A DNA stretch of 62,880 nt from assembly GCA_021772025.1 (NCBI GenBank), contig JAETNT010000021.1, forward strand, positions 1-62,880, read 5' to 3'. The position numbers were made by a program, and so were the translations under genes. The notes beneath the pieces are model-generated. The model searched no databases. It was not told where the DNA came from and saw only the letters and a program-made list of their open reading frames with translations. The DNA comes from Enterocloster bolteae (GTDB lineage Bacteria; Bacillota; Clostridia; Lachnospirales; Lachnospiraceae). This document shows positions 25,419-34,428 of this stretch, piece after piece (the stretch's first letter is position 1; the number at the start of each line of letters is the position of its first letter).

Positions 25419-25781
25419 ATGGAAAAAATTATGTTGGTAGATGATGCTGCGTTCATGCGGATGATGATAAAAAATGCTTTGACAAAGAGCGGTTACAGTA
25501 ATTTTGTGGAGGCGCAGGATGGGGCAGAAGCAGTGAAAAAGTATGAGGAGGAAAAGCCGGATCTGGTTATCATGGACATTACCATGCCCAATATGGATGG
25601 CCTCCAGGCCCTTAAGAAAATCAAGGAGGGGGATTCGTCTGCAAAAGTTGTTATGTGTACTGCAATGGGACAGGAAAGCATGGTGGTGGATGCCATAAAA
25701 TCCGGAGCAAAGGATTTTATCGTAAAGCCGTTTAATGCAGACAGGATTGTCCAGACAGTCAATTCCATTTTTGGAAAATAG
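25419..25781 (+). CDS. cheY: CheY, chemotaxis response regulator
   Basis: 120 residues, a stand-alone receiver domain: acidic pocket in LVDDAAF, phospho-acceptor Asp53 in VIMDITMPNMDG, Thr81 and Lys103 in FIVKPF. It is located between fliM and flgC/fliY, as in Bacillus, where CheY-P binds FliM and is dephosphorylated by FliY and CheC. GAGGATG precedes the start. No C-terminal output domain. Confidence 0.96.
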   Translation: MEKIMLVDDAAFMRMMIKNALTKSGYSNFVEAQDGAEAVKKYEEEKPDLVIMDITMPNMDGLQALKKIKEGDSSAKVVMCTAMGQESMVVDAIKSGAKDFIVKPFNADRIVQTVNSIFGK

Positions 25782-25793
25782 GGAGGGATACAG

Positions 25794-26243
25794 ATGGCGT
25801 TTTTAAGTTCTTTTGATATTGCCGCCTCCGGTATGAGCGCTCAGAGACTCCGGATGGATATTGCAGCGGAAAATATAGCTAATATTGACACCACGCGGAC
25901 AGAGGCAGGAGGGCCTTACAGAAGAAAAGATGTGCTGTTTGAGAGCTACGGGGCCGGGTCCTTCCGGGAGGCTTTGCGCAGTGCTTCCCTGGGCAAGGGA
26001 TTTTTAAGCAGGAATGCAGGGGTGAGGGTGGCAGGTATTATTGAGGATGACAGAGAGCTGAAGCGGGTCTACAATCCGGGACACCCGGATGCAGATGCAC
26101 AGGGATATGTGAATTATCCAAATGTGGATTTATTAAAGGAAACAGTGGACAGTATGTCGGCTACCAGATCCTACGAGGCAAATGTGACGGCATTAAATGC
26201 AATGAAGGTTATGGCTCAGAAAGCGCTGGATATAGGGAAATAG
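25794..26243 (+). CDS. flgC: FlgC, flagellar proximal rod protein (displaced)
   Basis: 149 residues. FDIAASGMSAQRLRMDIAAE then NIANIDTTRTEAGGPYRRK is the FlgC N-terminus, and YVNYPNVDLLKETVDSMSAT with RSYEANVTALNAMK is the C-terminal rod helix. Normal length. Its position between cheY and fliY, 12 kb from flgB, is unusual: in most Firmicutes flgB-flgC-fliE are contiguous. AGGGAGGG precedes ATG 25794. Confidence 0.94.
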   Translation: MAFLSSFDIAASGMSAQRLRMDIAAENIANIDTTRTEAGGPYRRKDVLFESYGAGSFREALRSASLGKGFLSRNAGVRVAGIIEDDRELKRVYNPGHPDADAQGYVNYPNVDLLKETVDSMSATRSYEANVTALNAMKVMAQKALDIGK

Positions 26244-26283
26244 AGGTATGGCAAGAAAATGAAAGAGCAAAAGGAGACAAACA

Positions 26284-27582
26284 ATGGGCGCTTGTGATTT
26301 TACGGAAATGGAACTGGATGCCATAGGCGAGATAATGAATATCAGTCTGGGGGCATCGGCAACAGCCGTATCTAAAATGCTTGGCGAAACGGTAAATATT
26401 ACCACTCCTACTGTCCGGGTATTAATGAGAGACGAGTTTGATTTTAAAAAACTGGAACCGGCGGTGGGGGTCGAGATTGCCTATGTAGAAGGATTAACGG
26501 GCAATAATGTTATGATGTTTGCCCTTAATGATGTCCGTATTATCGTAGGGATGCTCATGGGGGCGGAGATACCGGCGGAGGAATTTGAACTGGATGAGAT
26601 TAATATGAGTGCAATATGCGAGGTTATGAACCAGATGATGGGGTCATCCGCAACTGCGCTTTCTGAGTTCTTTGGCTATGCCGTTAATATATCCACGCCG
26701 GTATCTTTTCCTGTGGAAAGTGAAGAGTGGTTTAAAGAGCGATTCTTTCCCCAGGGCGAAAAGATGGTAGTGGTACATTTCCTGCTTGAAATAGAAGGAA
26801 AGCTGAAAAATGAATTTTTGAATATTATGTCCACTGATTTGGTAAAGCATTTGATTGAGCCTTTTACGGAAAGCCTGAAAGAAAATGAAAGCCAAATCGC
26901 GGCGGAACCAGAAGATAGCGGGGCAATTCAGGAACCGGATTCAGCGGAAGAGTCAAAAGAGCTGTCAGCAAAACGGCAGGAGCAGCCGGTACAGGAGCCG
27001 CAGCCAATGGCACAGCCGCAGCCAATGGCACAGCCGCAGCCAATGGCAGAGCCGCAGCTAATGGCAGAGCCGCAGCCATCGGCACAGCCAGTGTTACAGC
27101 CGCAGCCCGCAGTATCACCCTCCGCTTTTACGGTAACTCCCGGATATCAGTCAATGCCGGTGGATTCAGGGATGCTGCAGCTGATAAACCAGATGCAGCA
27201 GTCTCAGATGCAGATGCTGGAACTGATGAAGGATATGAAGGAAAAGGGAAGTCGGGAAAGCACGCTGATTCATCCTGCCCAAAATAAGCCGCTGGAGGCA
27301 GGCGCCTTAAACGGAGAGGAGGAGACCGTAAACCAGGAAATGCTGATGAAGGTTCCATTGGAAATATCCGTGGAGATTGGCCGGACAAAAAAGCTGGTCA
27401 AGGATATTCTGGAATTGACCCAGGGCTCCCTGGTAGTGCTGGACAAAATGGCAGGAGAGCAGGCTGATTTATATGTCAATGGCCAGTGCGTTGCCAGAGG
27501 AGACATTGTTGTGGTGGAAGACAATTTCGGCATCCGTATCACTGAAATTATTGCCAGGAATTTAAACCCGGAGATTTTATAG
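26284..27582 (+). CDS. fliY: FliY, CheC-like/FliN switch protein with CheY-P phosphatase sites
   Basis: 432 residues. The N-terminal half is CheC-like with two intact phosphatase motifs of the form (D/S)xxxExxN-x22-P: DAIGEIMN and SAICEVMN, each followed at the right distance by proline. A Pro/Gln-rich linker holds five tandem 18-bp units (27001-27090, repeating QPMAQP-like residues). The C-terminal SPOA/FliN domain ends near residue 430 (LELTQGSLVVLDKMAGEQAD). It replaces fliN in the C-ring and removes phosphate from CheY-P. AAGGAG precedes the ATG. Confidence 0.93.
   Translation: MGACDFTEMELDAIGEIMNISLGASATAVSKMLGETVNITTPTVRVLMRDEFDFKKLEPAVGVEIAYVEGLTGNNVMMFALNDVRIIVGMLMGAEIPAEEFELDEINMSAICEVMNQMMGSSATALSEFFGYAVNISTPVSFPVESEEWFKERFFPQGEKMVVVHFLLEIEGKLKNEFLNIMSTDLVKHLIEPFTESLKENESQIAAEPEDSGAIQEPDSAEESKELSAKRQEQPVQEPQPMAQPQPMAQPQPMAEPQLMAEPQPSAQPVLQPQPAVSPSAFTVTPGYQSMPVDSGMLQLINQMQQSQMQMLELMKDMKEKGSRESTLIHPAQNKPLEAGALNGEEETVNQEMLMKVPLEISVEIGRTKKLVKDILELTQGSLVVLDKMAGEQADLYVNGQCVARGDIVVVEDNFGIRITEIIARNLNPEIL
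27001..27090 (+). repeat. Five 18-bp in-frame tandem repeats in the FliY linker
   Basis: The unit CAGCCAATGGCACAGCCG occurs at 27001 and 27019, then with few changes at 27037, 27055 and 27073. It encodes a Q-P-M/S-A-Q/E-P hexapeptide. Because the unit is 18 bp, copy-number change would keep the reading frame. Confidence 0.9.
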
Positions 27583-27584
27583 TT

Positions 27585-27887
27585 ATGGAACTTTTTTCAC
27601 TATTCAGCGCCATATTTATGGTGGTTCTTGTGCTGCTGCTGGCCTGGTGGTTCAGCCGGCAGCTGGGCAGCCGTTATATGAAAGCGTCTTCAGACCAAAA
27701 TATAAGGATTCTGGAACAAATACGTCTGGGGACAGACCAGCGTCTTCTTCTTATGAAGATGAGGGAGAGAGTGTTTCTGATTGGAGTCAGTCAGGCAGGG
27801 ATTCAGCTGCTGGCTGAATTGGGAGAGGATTTTAAAGGAGAATATGAGGCCCGTATAGGAAAGGAACAGGAGGAAGAAAATGAATGA
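27585..27887 (+). CDS. fliO: FliO/FliZ, flagellar export assembly protein
   Basis: 100 residues. One N-terminal transmembrane helix (about 5-22, FSAIFMVVLVLLLAWWF) is followed by a short cytoplasmic beta-rich domain (QIRLGTDQRLLLMKMRER). FliO assists FliP assembly. It starts 2 bases after the fliY stop and overlaps fliP by 8 bases; it precedes fliP-Q-R as expected. Confidence 0.85.
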   Translation: MELFSLFSAIFMVVLVLLLAWWFSRQLGSRYMKASSDQNIRILEQIRLGTDQRLLLMKMRERVFLIGVSQAGIQLLAELGEDFKGEYEARIGKEQEEENE

Positions 27888-28536
27888 TCTTCTGACAGGG
27901 CTTAATGGAGGCAATGTACCGGCTCTGGAATTGATTTTTATGATTACATTAGTGGCGCTGCTTCCATCCATTGTAGTCATGATGACTTCTTTTACAAGAA
28001 CCATCATTATCCTTTCTTTCACCAGAAATGCAATGGGGATTCAGCAGACTCCGCCCAATCTGGTGTTAGCCGGGATTTCTTTGTTTTTGACCCTTTATAT
28101 TATGGGTCCTGTTATTGGACAAATCAATGAGACCGCATATCAGCCCTATCTGCGGGGAGAGCTTACGCAGGAGGAGGCTGTGGCTCAAATGTCTGTTCCA
28201 ATGAAAGAATTCATGCTGCGCAACACGGAAAAGGAAACATTAGATCATTTTGTGGAAATGTCCGGAACAGAGATAAGGGAGGATGTAACGGATTATCCAA
28301 TGACCATAGTGACTCCTGCTTTTATGACCAGTGAACTGAAGCGCGGATTTATGGCAGGCTTTCTTATTTACCTGCCGTTTCTCCTGATTGATATTGTGGT
28401 TGCCACAACGCTTATGTCTATGGGGATGGTCATGCTGCCTCCCACAATGGTTTCATTGCCCTTTAAACTTTTGCTGTTTGTAACTGTTAACGGATGGGAA
28501 CTGCTGTTTTCCAGTATTGTGAGAAGCTTCCGCTAG
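27880..28536 (+). CDS. fliP: FliP, flagellar export gate protein
   Basis: 218 residues with four hydrophobic segments (about 15-38, 56-76, 158-180, 188-207). Diagnostic FliP motifs include TSFTRTIIILSFTRNAMGIQ and GFLIYLPFLLIDIVVA. It forms the FliP5-Q-R gate core. It is at the short end for the family because the cleavable N-terminal signal sequence seen in many FliPs is not evident. AGGAGG precedes ATG 27880. Confidence 0.96.
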   Translation: MNDLLTGLNGGNVPALELIFMITLVALLPSIVVMMTSFTRTIIILSFTRNAMGIQQTPPNLVLAGISLFLTLYIMGPVIGQINETAYQPYLRGELTQEEAVAQMSVPMKEFMLRNTEKETLDHFVEMSGTEIREDVTDYPMTIVTPAFMTSELKRGFMAGFLIYLPFLLIDIVVATTLMSMGMVMLPPTMVSLPFKLLLFVTVNGWELLFSSIVRSFR

Positions 28537-28558
28537 GCAGGCCGGATGGGAGGTAATT

Positions 28559-28822
28559 ATGAGCAACGTCCAGGTATTGGATGTAATGTACCAGGCATTA
28601 CAGCTGATGATGAGGCTGTCGCTGCCCTTTTTGATCATCAGCATGGCAGTTGGCGTGCTTGTTGCTATTTTTCAGGCAGCAACGCAGATTAATGAACAGA
28701 CGATTACGTTTGTTCCAAAGTTACTGGCTATTTTAGGGCTTCTTGGAGTGTTGGGCAGTTCCATGCTGGTAATGCTCCAGGATTTTGTCAGGATGATTTT
28801 TGAAATAATAGCCGGAGGATGA
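28559..28822 (+). CDS. fliQ: FliQ, flagellar export gate protein
   Basis: 87 residues with two transmembrane helices (about 17-38 and 53-75), with FLIISMAVGVLVAIFQAATQ and INEQTITFVPKLLAI, as in all FliQs. It packs around FliP in the export gate. GGGAGG precedes the ATG. It is 22 bases after fliP and 6 before fliR. Confidence 0.96.
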   Translation: MSNVQVLDVMYQALQLMMRLSLPFLIISMAVGVLVAIFQAATQINEQTITFVPKLLAILGLLGVLGSSMLVMLQDFVRMIFEIIAGG

Positions 28823-28828
28823 TAAGGG

Positions 28829-29581
28829 ATGTTTATATTATTTTCCTTGATTGTCATGCGGATGAGCGGGGCAAGTGCATTAAACCCCATATGTGGAAGA
28901 AACAATTTCCCGTCTTCTGCAAAAGCCGCTTTTGTGTTTGTATGTTCGCTTATGCTTTACGCCGGCATGGGGCAGGCTCTGGAACGCGAACCCTCCGGTC
29001 TGATAGAATACGGTGTGATGCTGGCGTCAGAACTGTTATTTGGGTTTATTTTAGGCTTTGGAATGGAATTATGCGTTCTGGTGGTCCGTTTTGCCTCGTC
29101 TGTCATGGATTATATGATGGGACTTAACATGGCGCAGATTTACGATCCTCAGTACAACTCCCAGATGACAATTACATCAGGAATGTACTACGCATTTTTG
29201 ATGCTGCTTTTTTTTGCTGTTGACGGCCATTTGAAGCTGTTTGGGATTTTTTTCGCCGCGGCCCGTTTCATACCCTTTGGTTCTGTGTCAATAAGGCCGG
29301 AGCTGTCGGAAGCGGTATTGAAGATATTCCAGGACAGCATCCTGATGGGGCTTCAGTATGCAATGCCTCTTATTGCAATGGAATTGGTAGCGGAAGTGGC
29401 AGTGGGGATTATTATGCGTATGATTCCCCATATTAATGTGTTTGTTATCAATTTTCAGATGAAGATTATTGTAGGAATTTTGATGCTGATGTTTTTATTC
29501 AGTCCCATGTCGGATAAGCTGAACATGATAATAGATACCATGTTCCGGTCACTTTGGAGGCTGGCGCTGATGATGAGGTAA
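28829..29581 (+). CDS. fliR: FliR, flagellar export gate protein
   Basis: 250 residues with about six hydrophobic segments. It contains ELLFGFILGFGMELCVLVVR and GLNMAQIYDPQYNSQ (FliR region), and a C-terminal FLFSPMSDKLNMI. It closes the FliP-Q-R gate helix. GGAGG lies about 10 bases before ATG 28829. Normal length; 26 bases separate it from flhB. Confidence 0.94.
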   Translation: MFILFSLIVMRMSGASALNPICGRNNFPSSAKAAFVFVCSLMLYAGMGQALEREPSGLIEYGVMLASELLFGFILGFGMELCVLVVRFASSVMDYMMGLNMAQIYDPQYNSQMTITSGMYYAFLMLLFFAVDGHLKLFGIFFAAARFIPFGSVSIRPELSEAVLKIFQDSILMGLQYAMPLIAMELVAEVAVGIIMRMIPHINVFVINFQMKIIVGILMLMFLFSPMSDKLNMIIDTMFRSLWRLALMMR

Positions 29582-29607
29582 TTGTCCGGAGAAGGGAGTG
29601 GTGAAGG

Positions 29608-30681
29608 GTGGCGGATAACGGCGGACAGGAAAAGACCGAACAGCCTACCAGTAAACGCCGTAAAGATGCCAGAAAAGAAGGAAATGTATTCCAGAGCAAG
29701 GATATTGCCACGGTTGTAATGCTTTTGGGGATTTTTTTTGTGATGCGGCTGCTGATGCCGTTTATATACCGCAATATACGGGATTATATGAAGTTTGTGA
29801 TTGACAGTATCAGCCTGGAACAGGAGTCTGTCCTGGCATACAGGCTTTTTGCAGCCACAGCAATTACATTTTTAAAATGCAGCCTTCCTCTGCTCCTTTC
29901 CTCCATGGCTCTGGGAATTGCGGCTCATGGGGTCCAGACGCGTTTTAATATATCATTTAAAACATTAAAGCCTAAATTTGACAGGCTTAATCCCATCAGT
30001 GGAATAAAAAAAATGTTTGCTGTAAGAAATGCGGTGGAGCTGCTGAAGAACCTGCTTAAAATAGCAGTACTGGGAGTCCTGCTTTTTAACCTGATTAAAG
30101 GTGATATCGTACAGGTGGCCCGGATGATTGATGTGGAGCCCCTGAATTCATGTATCCATTTGCTTCAAATGGCGTTTCAGTTAATTCTCAAGGTCTGTAT
30201 GGTATTTATAATTGTGGCATTTTTTGATTTTCTGTATCAGAGATGGGAGTATGAGAAGAATCTGAAAATGACCAAGCAGGAAGTTAAGGATGAATATAAG
30301 CAGACGGAAGGGAATCCTGAAATAAAAGGGCGAATACGCAGGATTCAGAGACAGATGGCCCTTAGCAGGATGATACAGAAGGTTCCGGAGGCTGATGTGA
30401 TTGTAAGGAACCCCACGCATTTTGCAGTGGCTCTGAAATATGACCCAAAGCGCCATGGGGCGCCGGTGGTATTGGCAAAAGGCCAGGATGAGCTGGCGCT
30501 GCGCATTGTAAAAGCAGGAGCGGAAAACGGGGTTTTTATGATTGAAAATAAACCCCTGGCAAGAGCCTTATATGCTTCCTGCAGGCTGGACCAGGAGATT
30601 CCCGCGGAGTTTTACGGCGCGGTAGCAGAGATACTTATATATATCTACAGGGCCAGCCACAGGGAAGACATGTTCCAATAA
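29608..30681 (+). CDS. flhB: FlhB, flagellar export switch protein
   Basis: 357 residues from GTG 29608. The start EKTEQPTSKRRKDARKEGNV is the classic FlhB N-terminus; four membrane segments follow (about 33-53, 85-107, 148-163, 190-210). The cytoplasmic domain has the autocleavage site NPTH at 268-271 in IVRNPTHFAVALKYD. It switches specificity from hook to filament substrates under FliK. A second, membrane-free copy of the C-terminal domain is at 48445. Confidence 0.97.
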   Translation: MADNGGQEKTEQPTSKRRKDARKEGNVFQSKDIATVVMLLGIFFVMRLLMPFIYRNIRDYMKFVIDSISLEQESVLAYRLFAATAITFLKCSLPLLLSSMALGIAAHGVQTRFNISFKTLKPKFDRLNPISGIKKMFAVRNAVELLKNLLKIAVLGVLLFNLIKGDIVQVARMIDVEPLNSCIHLLQMAFQLILKVCMVFIIVAFFDFLYQRWEYEKNLKMTKQEVKDEYKQTEGNPEIKGRIRRIQRQMALSRMIQKVPEADVIVRNPTHFAVALKYDPKRHGAPVVLAKGQDELALRIVKAGAENGVFMIENKPLARALYASCRLDQEIPAEFYGAVAEILIYIYRASHREDMFQ

Positions 30682-30702
30682 AACCAGGATGGAGTTAGTT
30701 TC

Positions 30703-32826
30703 ATGAAAAAGATACTTAATTACACGGTTGTGCTGTTTGTGCTGACCATCATACTTTTATTAATTATACCGCTGCCGGCCGGAATGGTGGATGTTGCAAT
30801 CATATTAAATATGGCTCTTTCCATGATGATTCTGGTGTCTACCATGACAATCCGGGAACCCCTGGAACTTTCAATTTTTCCATCCCTTCTTCTGGTAACC
30901 ACTCTTTTCAGGCTTGGCATCAATGTTTCTACAACCCGGAACATTCTTTCCAATGGAGGTTCCTCAGGCCAGATTATAAAAGCCTTTGGTGATTTTATCC
31001 TTCGCGGGAATGTGGTAGTGGGTTTTATCATTTTCCTTATTATTGTCTTAATGCAGTTTATTGTCATTACAAAAGGAGCTGAGCGCGTTGCAGAGGTAGC
31101 GGCCAGATTTAACCTGGATGCCATGCCGGGGAAACAGATGGCCATTGATGCGGATTTGAGCTCCGGCCTTATTAACGAGCAGCAGGCAAAGGATCGCAGA
31201 CAAAAGGTTCAGAGAGAGGCGGACTTTTACGGCGCAATGGACGGCGCCACAAAGATAGTTAAGGGAGACGCCGTCATGTCCCTGATTACAACGGCGATTA
31301 ACTTAATCGGGGGAAGCGTCATAGGCATCCTTCAGTCAGGAGGCAGCATTGGAACGGTATTAAATACATATTCTATTGCAACCGTGGGGGATGGACTGGT
31401 GTCCCAGATCCCGGCTCTGCTCATATCTGTTTCAACGGGAATGATTGTAACAAGAGCTGTCTCTGACGGCAGTCTGAATGAGGATATCTCCAGACAGTTT
31501 ATGTCACAGCCCTATGCCATTATGATGAGCGGTGTGGTAATGGCGGTCCTGACTTTTATCCCGGGAATGCCTGTACTGCAGCTGCTTATTATCTCCGCGG
31601 CTTTAATATCAGGGGGATATTATCTGTCCAGAAAAGTGGCGGAAGCCTCCTATGCTCCGGGAGCGGTGCTCTATCAGGATTCCGAGGCGGTTCAGGAATC
31701 CCAGGCAGAAGCCGCGGCGTCTAATGCTGTTGCAGAGGACGAGTATTTCAAGGATGTCAATAATGTTTACACACTATTGACGGTGGAGCCCATAGAAATG
31801 GAATTTGGATACAGCCTTATTCCACTGGCTGATGAATCAGTGGGAGGAAGGCTTATCAGCAGGATTGTCATATTCCGCAGACAATATGCGCAGGATATGG
31901 GGTTTGTGATACCATCCATCCGGCTCAGGGACAGCTCAGGGCTCAGCACCAACCAATACTGCATCAAGATAAAGGGAGAAGAGGTGGCAAGGGGCGAGCT
32001 TTTGGTGGATTATTACCTGGCTCTGGAACCGGAACATCCGGAAAAAGAGGTGGATGGAATTGAGGCAATTGAGCCGGCTTACGGGATTCCCAGCCGCTGG
32101 ATAAGGCCGGAGGACAGGGAACGGGCGGAATTGTACGGATATACGGTCATTGACCCTCTTTCCGTTATGGTTACGCATCTTTCAGAAATCATACGGCAGC
32201 ACGCTTTTGAGCTTGTTACAAGACAGGAAGTAATCCGCTTAATCGAGAATGTGAAAAAGACTTCTCCGGAACTGGTGGAGGAAGCCTTCCCGGGCCTTAT
32301 CTCCTACAATCTGTTTCAGCGTGTGCTCACGGCTCTCTTAAAAGAGGGGGTGCCGGTCAAGGACCTGGAGACCATCATAGAAACCATGATAGAAACCATA
32401 TCTGAGGCAGGTCTTCCCGTCAGGGATTTTGACGGAATTATTGAGCAGATACGGATAGCGCTGAAACGGACCATTACCAGACTGTACTGCGAGGATGGAA
32501 GCATGAAAGTCATTACCCTGGATACGGAGCTGGAACGCACCATGGCAGGCTCTGTACAGAAAGGTGAGAGCGGAATGTATCTGGCCCTGCAGCCGGATAT
32601 TCTCCAAAGTCTTATAAGCCAGCTGGCTGAACAGATGAAAAAATTTAATGGCCTTACACAAAACCCGGTTATTCTGACCTCACAGGTAATGCGGATACAT
32701 TTTTACCATTTAATTGAGCAGTTCTATCCGAAAGCGCGTGTTCTGTCATTTAATGAGATTGCAAACAATGTGCAGATACAATCAATCGGCAGCCTTAGAC
32801 TGGAGGAGACCAGGAGCCATATGTGA
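30703..32826 (+). CDS. flhA: FlhA, flagellar export gate and substrate-docking protein
   Basis: 707 residues. An N-terminal membrane domain with about eight helices contains REPLELSIFPSLLLVTTLFR and the FHIPEP-family loop GAERVAEVAARFNLDAMPGK. A soluble C-terminal domain follows from about residue 340, with the linker motif IPSIRLRDSSGL, where many FlhAs have RDN. It forms the nonameric docking ring for export chaperones. In most Bacilli flhF and flhG follow; here fliA follows at once, with its start overlapping the flhA stop. Confidence 0.97.
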   Translation: MKKILNYTVVLFVLTIILLLIIPLPAGMVDVAIILNMALSMMILVSTMTIREPLELSIFPSLLLVTTLFRLGINVSTTRNILSNGGSSGQIIKAFGDFILRGNVVVGFIIFLIIVLMQFIVITKGAERVAEVAARFNLDAMPGKQMAIDADLSSGLINEQQAKDRRQKVQREADFYGAMDGATKIVKGDAVMSLITTAINLIGGSVIGILQSGGSIGTVLNTYSIATVGDGLVSQIPALLISVSTGMIVTRAVSDGSLNEDISRQFMSQPYAIMMSGVVMAVLTFIPGMPVLQLLIISAALISGGYYLSRKVAEASYAPGAVLYQDSEAVQESQAEAAASNAVAEDEYFKDVNNVYTLLTVEPIEMEFGYSLIPLADESVGGRLISRIVIFRRQYAQDMGFVIPSIRLRDSSGLSTNQYCIKIKGEEVARGELLVDYYLALEPEHPEKEVDGIEAIEPAYGIPSRWIRPEDRERAELYGYTVIDPLSVMVTHLSEIIRQHAFELVTRQEVIRLIENVKKTSPELVEEAFPGLISYNLFQRVLTALLKEGVPVKDLETIIETMIETISEAGLPVRDFDGIIEQIRIALKRTITRLYCEDGSMKVITLDTELERTMAGSVQKGESGMYLALQPDILQSLISQLAEQMKKFNGLTQNPVILTSQVMRIHFYHLIEQFYPKARVLSFNEIANNVQIQSIGSLRLEETRSHM

Positions 32827-33614
32827 TGATAGCGAAGGTGATTATGATGCAAAAGGGAATGGAAGAGATGACAAATGAGGAGCTGCTTGTCCTTTACCAG
32901 GAGAGCAGGGACCAGGGAATAAAACAGGAATTAACACTCCGGTATCTTTACCTGGCAAAGTCTGTGGCAATTCAAATGAACAATCTGTACTCTGATTTTA
33001 TGCAGATGGATGATATCATTCATGAGGGGGTTATTGCAATCATGAAAGGTATTGACCGATATGATCCGGAACGGGACAGTAAATTTGAGACATTTATTTC
33101 GCGGCGCATACGGGGAACAGTGATAGATCTTATCCGCAAAAATAACTGGATACCAAGAAATTATCACAAGAACCGTCAGTCTATTGAAAATGCAAGGCAG
33201 TATTTGTATGAAAAGCAGGGGCATATACCTTCCGATGAAGAGATAGCAGGGTATTTGAAGATGAATCTAAGAAAATATCAGCGGATTCAGAGGATGAGCA
33301 CCATGATGAATGTACTTTCATTGGATATGATTACACGGGGGGATGAAAACGGGCAGGCGATTCAGGTGCCGAGCGATGATATCGAGGGACAGCCGGAGGA
33401 CATTTTTTTTAAGGGAGAAACGGTAAAAACACTGGTTAAGGCAGTTGAAAAGCTGAAAGAAAAGGAAAAGCTGGTTATCTCTCTTTATTATGTAGAGGAA
33501 TTGAGCATGACGCAGGTGGCTCAGGTCTTAAATGTGAGCGAGCCAAGGATTTCCCAAATCCACAGCGAGGCGATTCGAAAGCTGAAAGCATACATGAAAT
33601 CACATCTTGGATAA
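32826..33614 (+). CDS. fliA: FliA/SigD, flagellar sigma-28 factor
   Basis: 262 residues with regions 2, 3 and 4 of a FliA/WhiG-type sigma-70 factor: YLAKSVAIQMNNLYSDFMQM, DDIIHEGVIAIMKGIDRYDP, FISRRIRGTVIDLIRKNNWI, and a C-terminal helix-turn-helix (SMTQVAQVLNVSEPRISQIH). It reads the GCCGATAT/A promoters in this window. The start is taken as ATG 32826, one base overlapping the flhA stop with AGGAG 9 bases upstream; GTG 32823 or ATG 32862 are alternatives. Its place inside the main operon means FliA depends on the operon promoter, and so on the invertible switch. Confidence 0.95.
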   Translation: MIAKVIMMQKGMEEMTNEELLVLYQESRDQGIKQELTLRYLYLAKSVAIQMNNLYSDFMQMDDIIHEGVIAIMKGIDRYDPERDSKFETFISRRIRGTVIDLIRKNNWIPRNYHKNRQSIENARQYLYEKQGHIPSDEEIAGYLKMNLRKYQRIQRMSTMMNVLSLDMITRGDENGQAIQVPSDDIEGQPEDIFFKGETVKTLVKAVEKLKEKEKLVISLYYVEELSMTQVAQVLNVSEPRISQIHSEAIRKLKAYMKSHLG

Positions 33615-33636
33615 TAAAAAGGAGGATGAAGCAAAA

Positions 33637-34416
33637 ATGTATCAGGGTTTTTATAATCTGGCTTCTGGAATGCTTACCCAGAGCCGGAACTTAAATGTTA
33701 TCAGCAATAATATGGTAAACCTTCAAACCGCTGGTTATAAGCGGGATAAAATGGTTTCCAGCACCTTTCAGGAGGAGATGCTTTACCGTACCGGAAGGCG
33801 CGATAAAGGAACGGCTGAACCTCTGGCCTCCACATCAAAGATTCGTACAGCTTCCAGGACCTATGTGAATTATGAGCAGGGAAGCTATGAGCCTACGGAG
33901 GGCATCTATGATTTTGCAATTGGAGGAAAGGGGTTTTTCTGTATACAGACGCCAAATGGGATTCAGTATACCAGAAACGGTTCCTTTGCCGTGGATTCTG
34001 AAGGATATCTTGTACTGGGGGAAAACGGCAGGGTGCTCTCAGCCGGCGGCCAGCCCATTCGGATTCAGAATGAAAATTTCACAGTGGATGATAAAGGGCG
34101 CATTACAGCCTCTGAACAGACGGATGGAAGCGCGGAACAGATGAATCTGGGGACGCTTCAAATAGTGGACTTTGGGGATTACGGACAGCTTCATAAGGAG
34201 GATAACGGGCTGTTCTCCGCAAACCAGGCAGGGGCGCAGGTAAGTGGGGAAGAAACGCAAATTCTCTGGAAGACGCTTGAGAAATCAAACGTTGACATGG
34301 TGGATGAAATGACTGCAATGATGTCTTCCCAAAGAGCGCTTCAGAGCGCGGCTCAGGTATTAAGAATGTATGATCAGATTATGGGAAAATCTGCATCTGA
34401 CGTAGGAAGGGTATAA
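33637..34416 (+). CDS. flgF: Flagellar rod/hook-basal body protein (FlgF/FlgG family, FlhO-like)
   Basis: 259 residues from ATG 33637, which has AAGGAGG upstream and begins MYQGFYNLASGMLTQSRNLN; an in-frame start 10 codons earlier would lie within the end of fliA. The N-terminal NVISNNMVNLQTAGYKRDKM and the C-terminal SNVDMVDEMTAMMSSQRALQ are the axial-protein D0 signatures. The family makes the distal rod. Which of this gene and the next is the FlgF and which the FlgG equivalent is uncertain. In Bacillus the pair is called flhO and flhP. Confidence 0.85.
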   Translation: MYQGFYNLASGMLTQSRNLNVISNNMVNLQTAGYKRDKMVSSTFQEEMLYRTGRRDKGTAEPLASTSKIRTASRTYVNYEQGSYEPTEGIYDFAIGGKGFFCIQTPNGIQYTRNGSFAVDSEGYLVLGENGRVLSAGGQPIRIQNENFTVDDKGRITASEQTDGSAEQMNLGTLQIVDFGDYGQLHKEDNGLFSANQAGAQVSGEETQILWKTLEKSNVDMVDEMTAMMSSQRALQSAAQVLRMYDQIMGKSASDVGRV

Positions 34417-34428
34417 GGAGGAAGGAAT

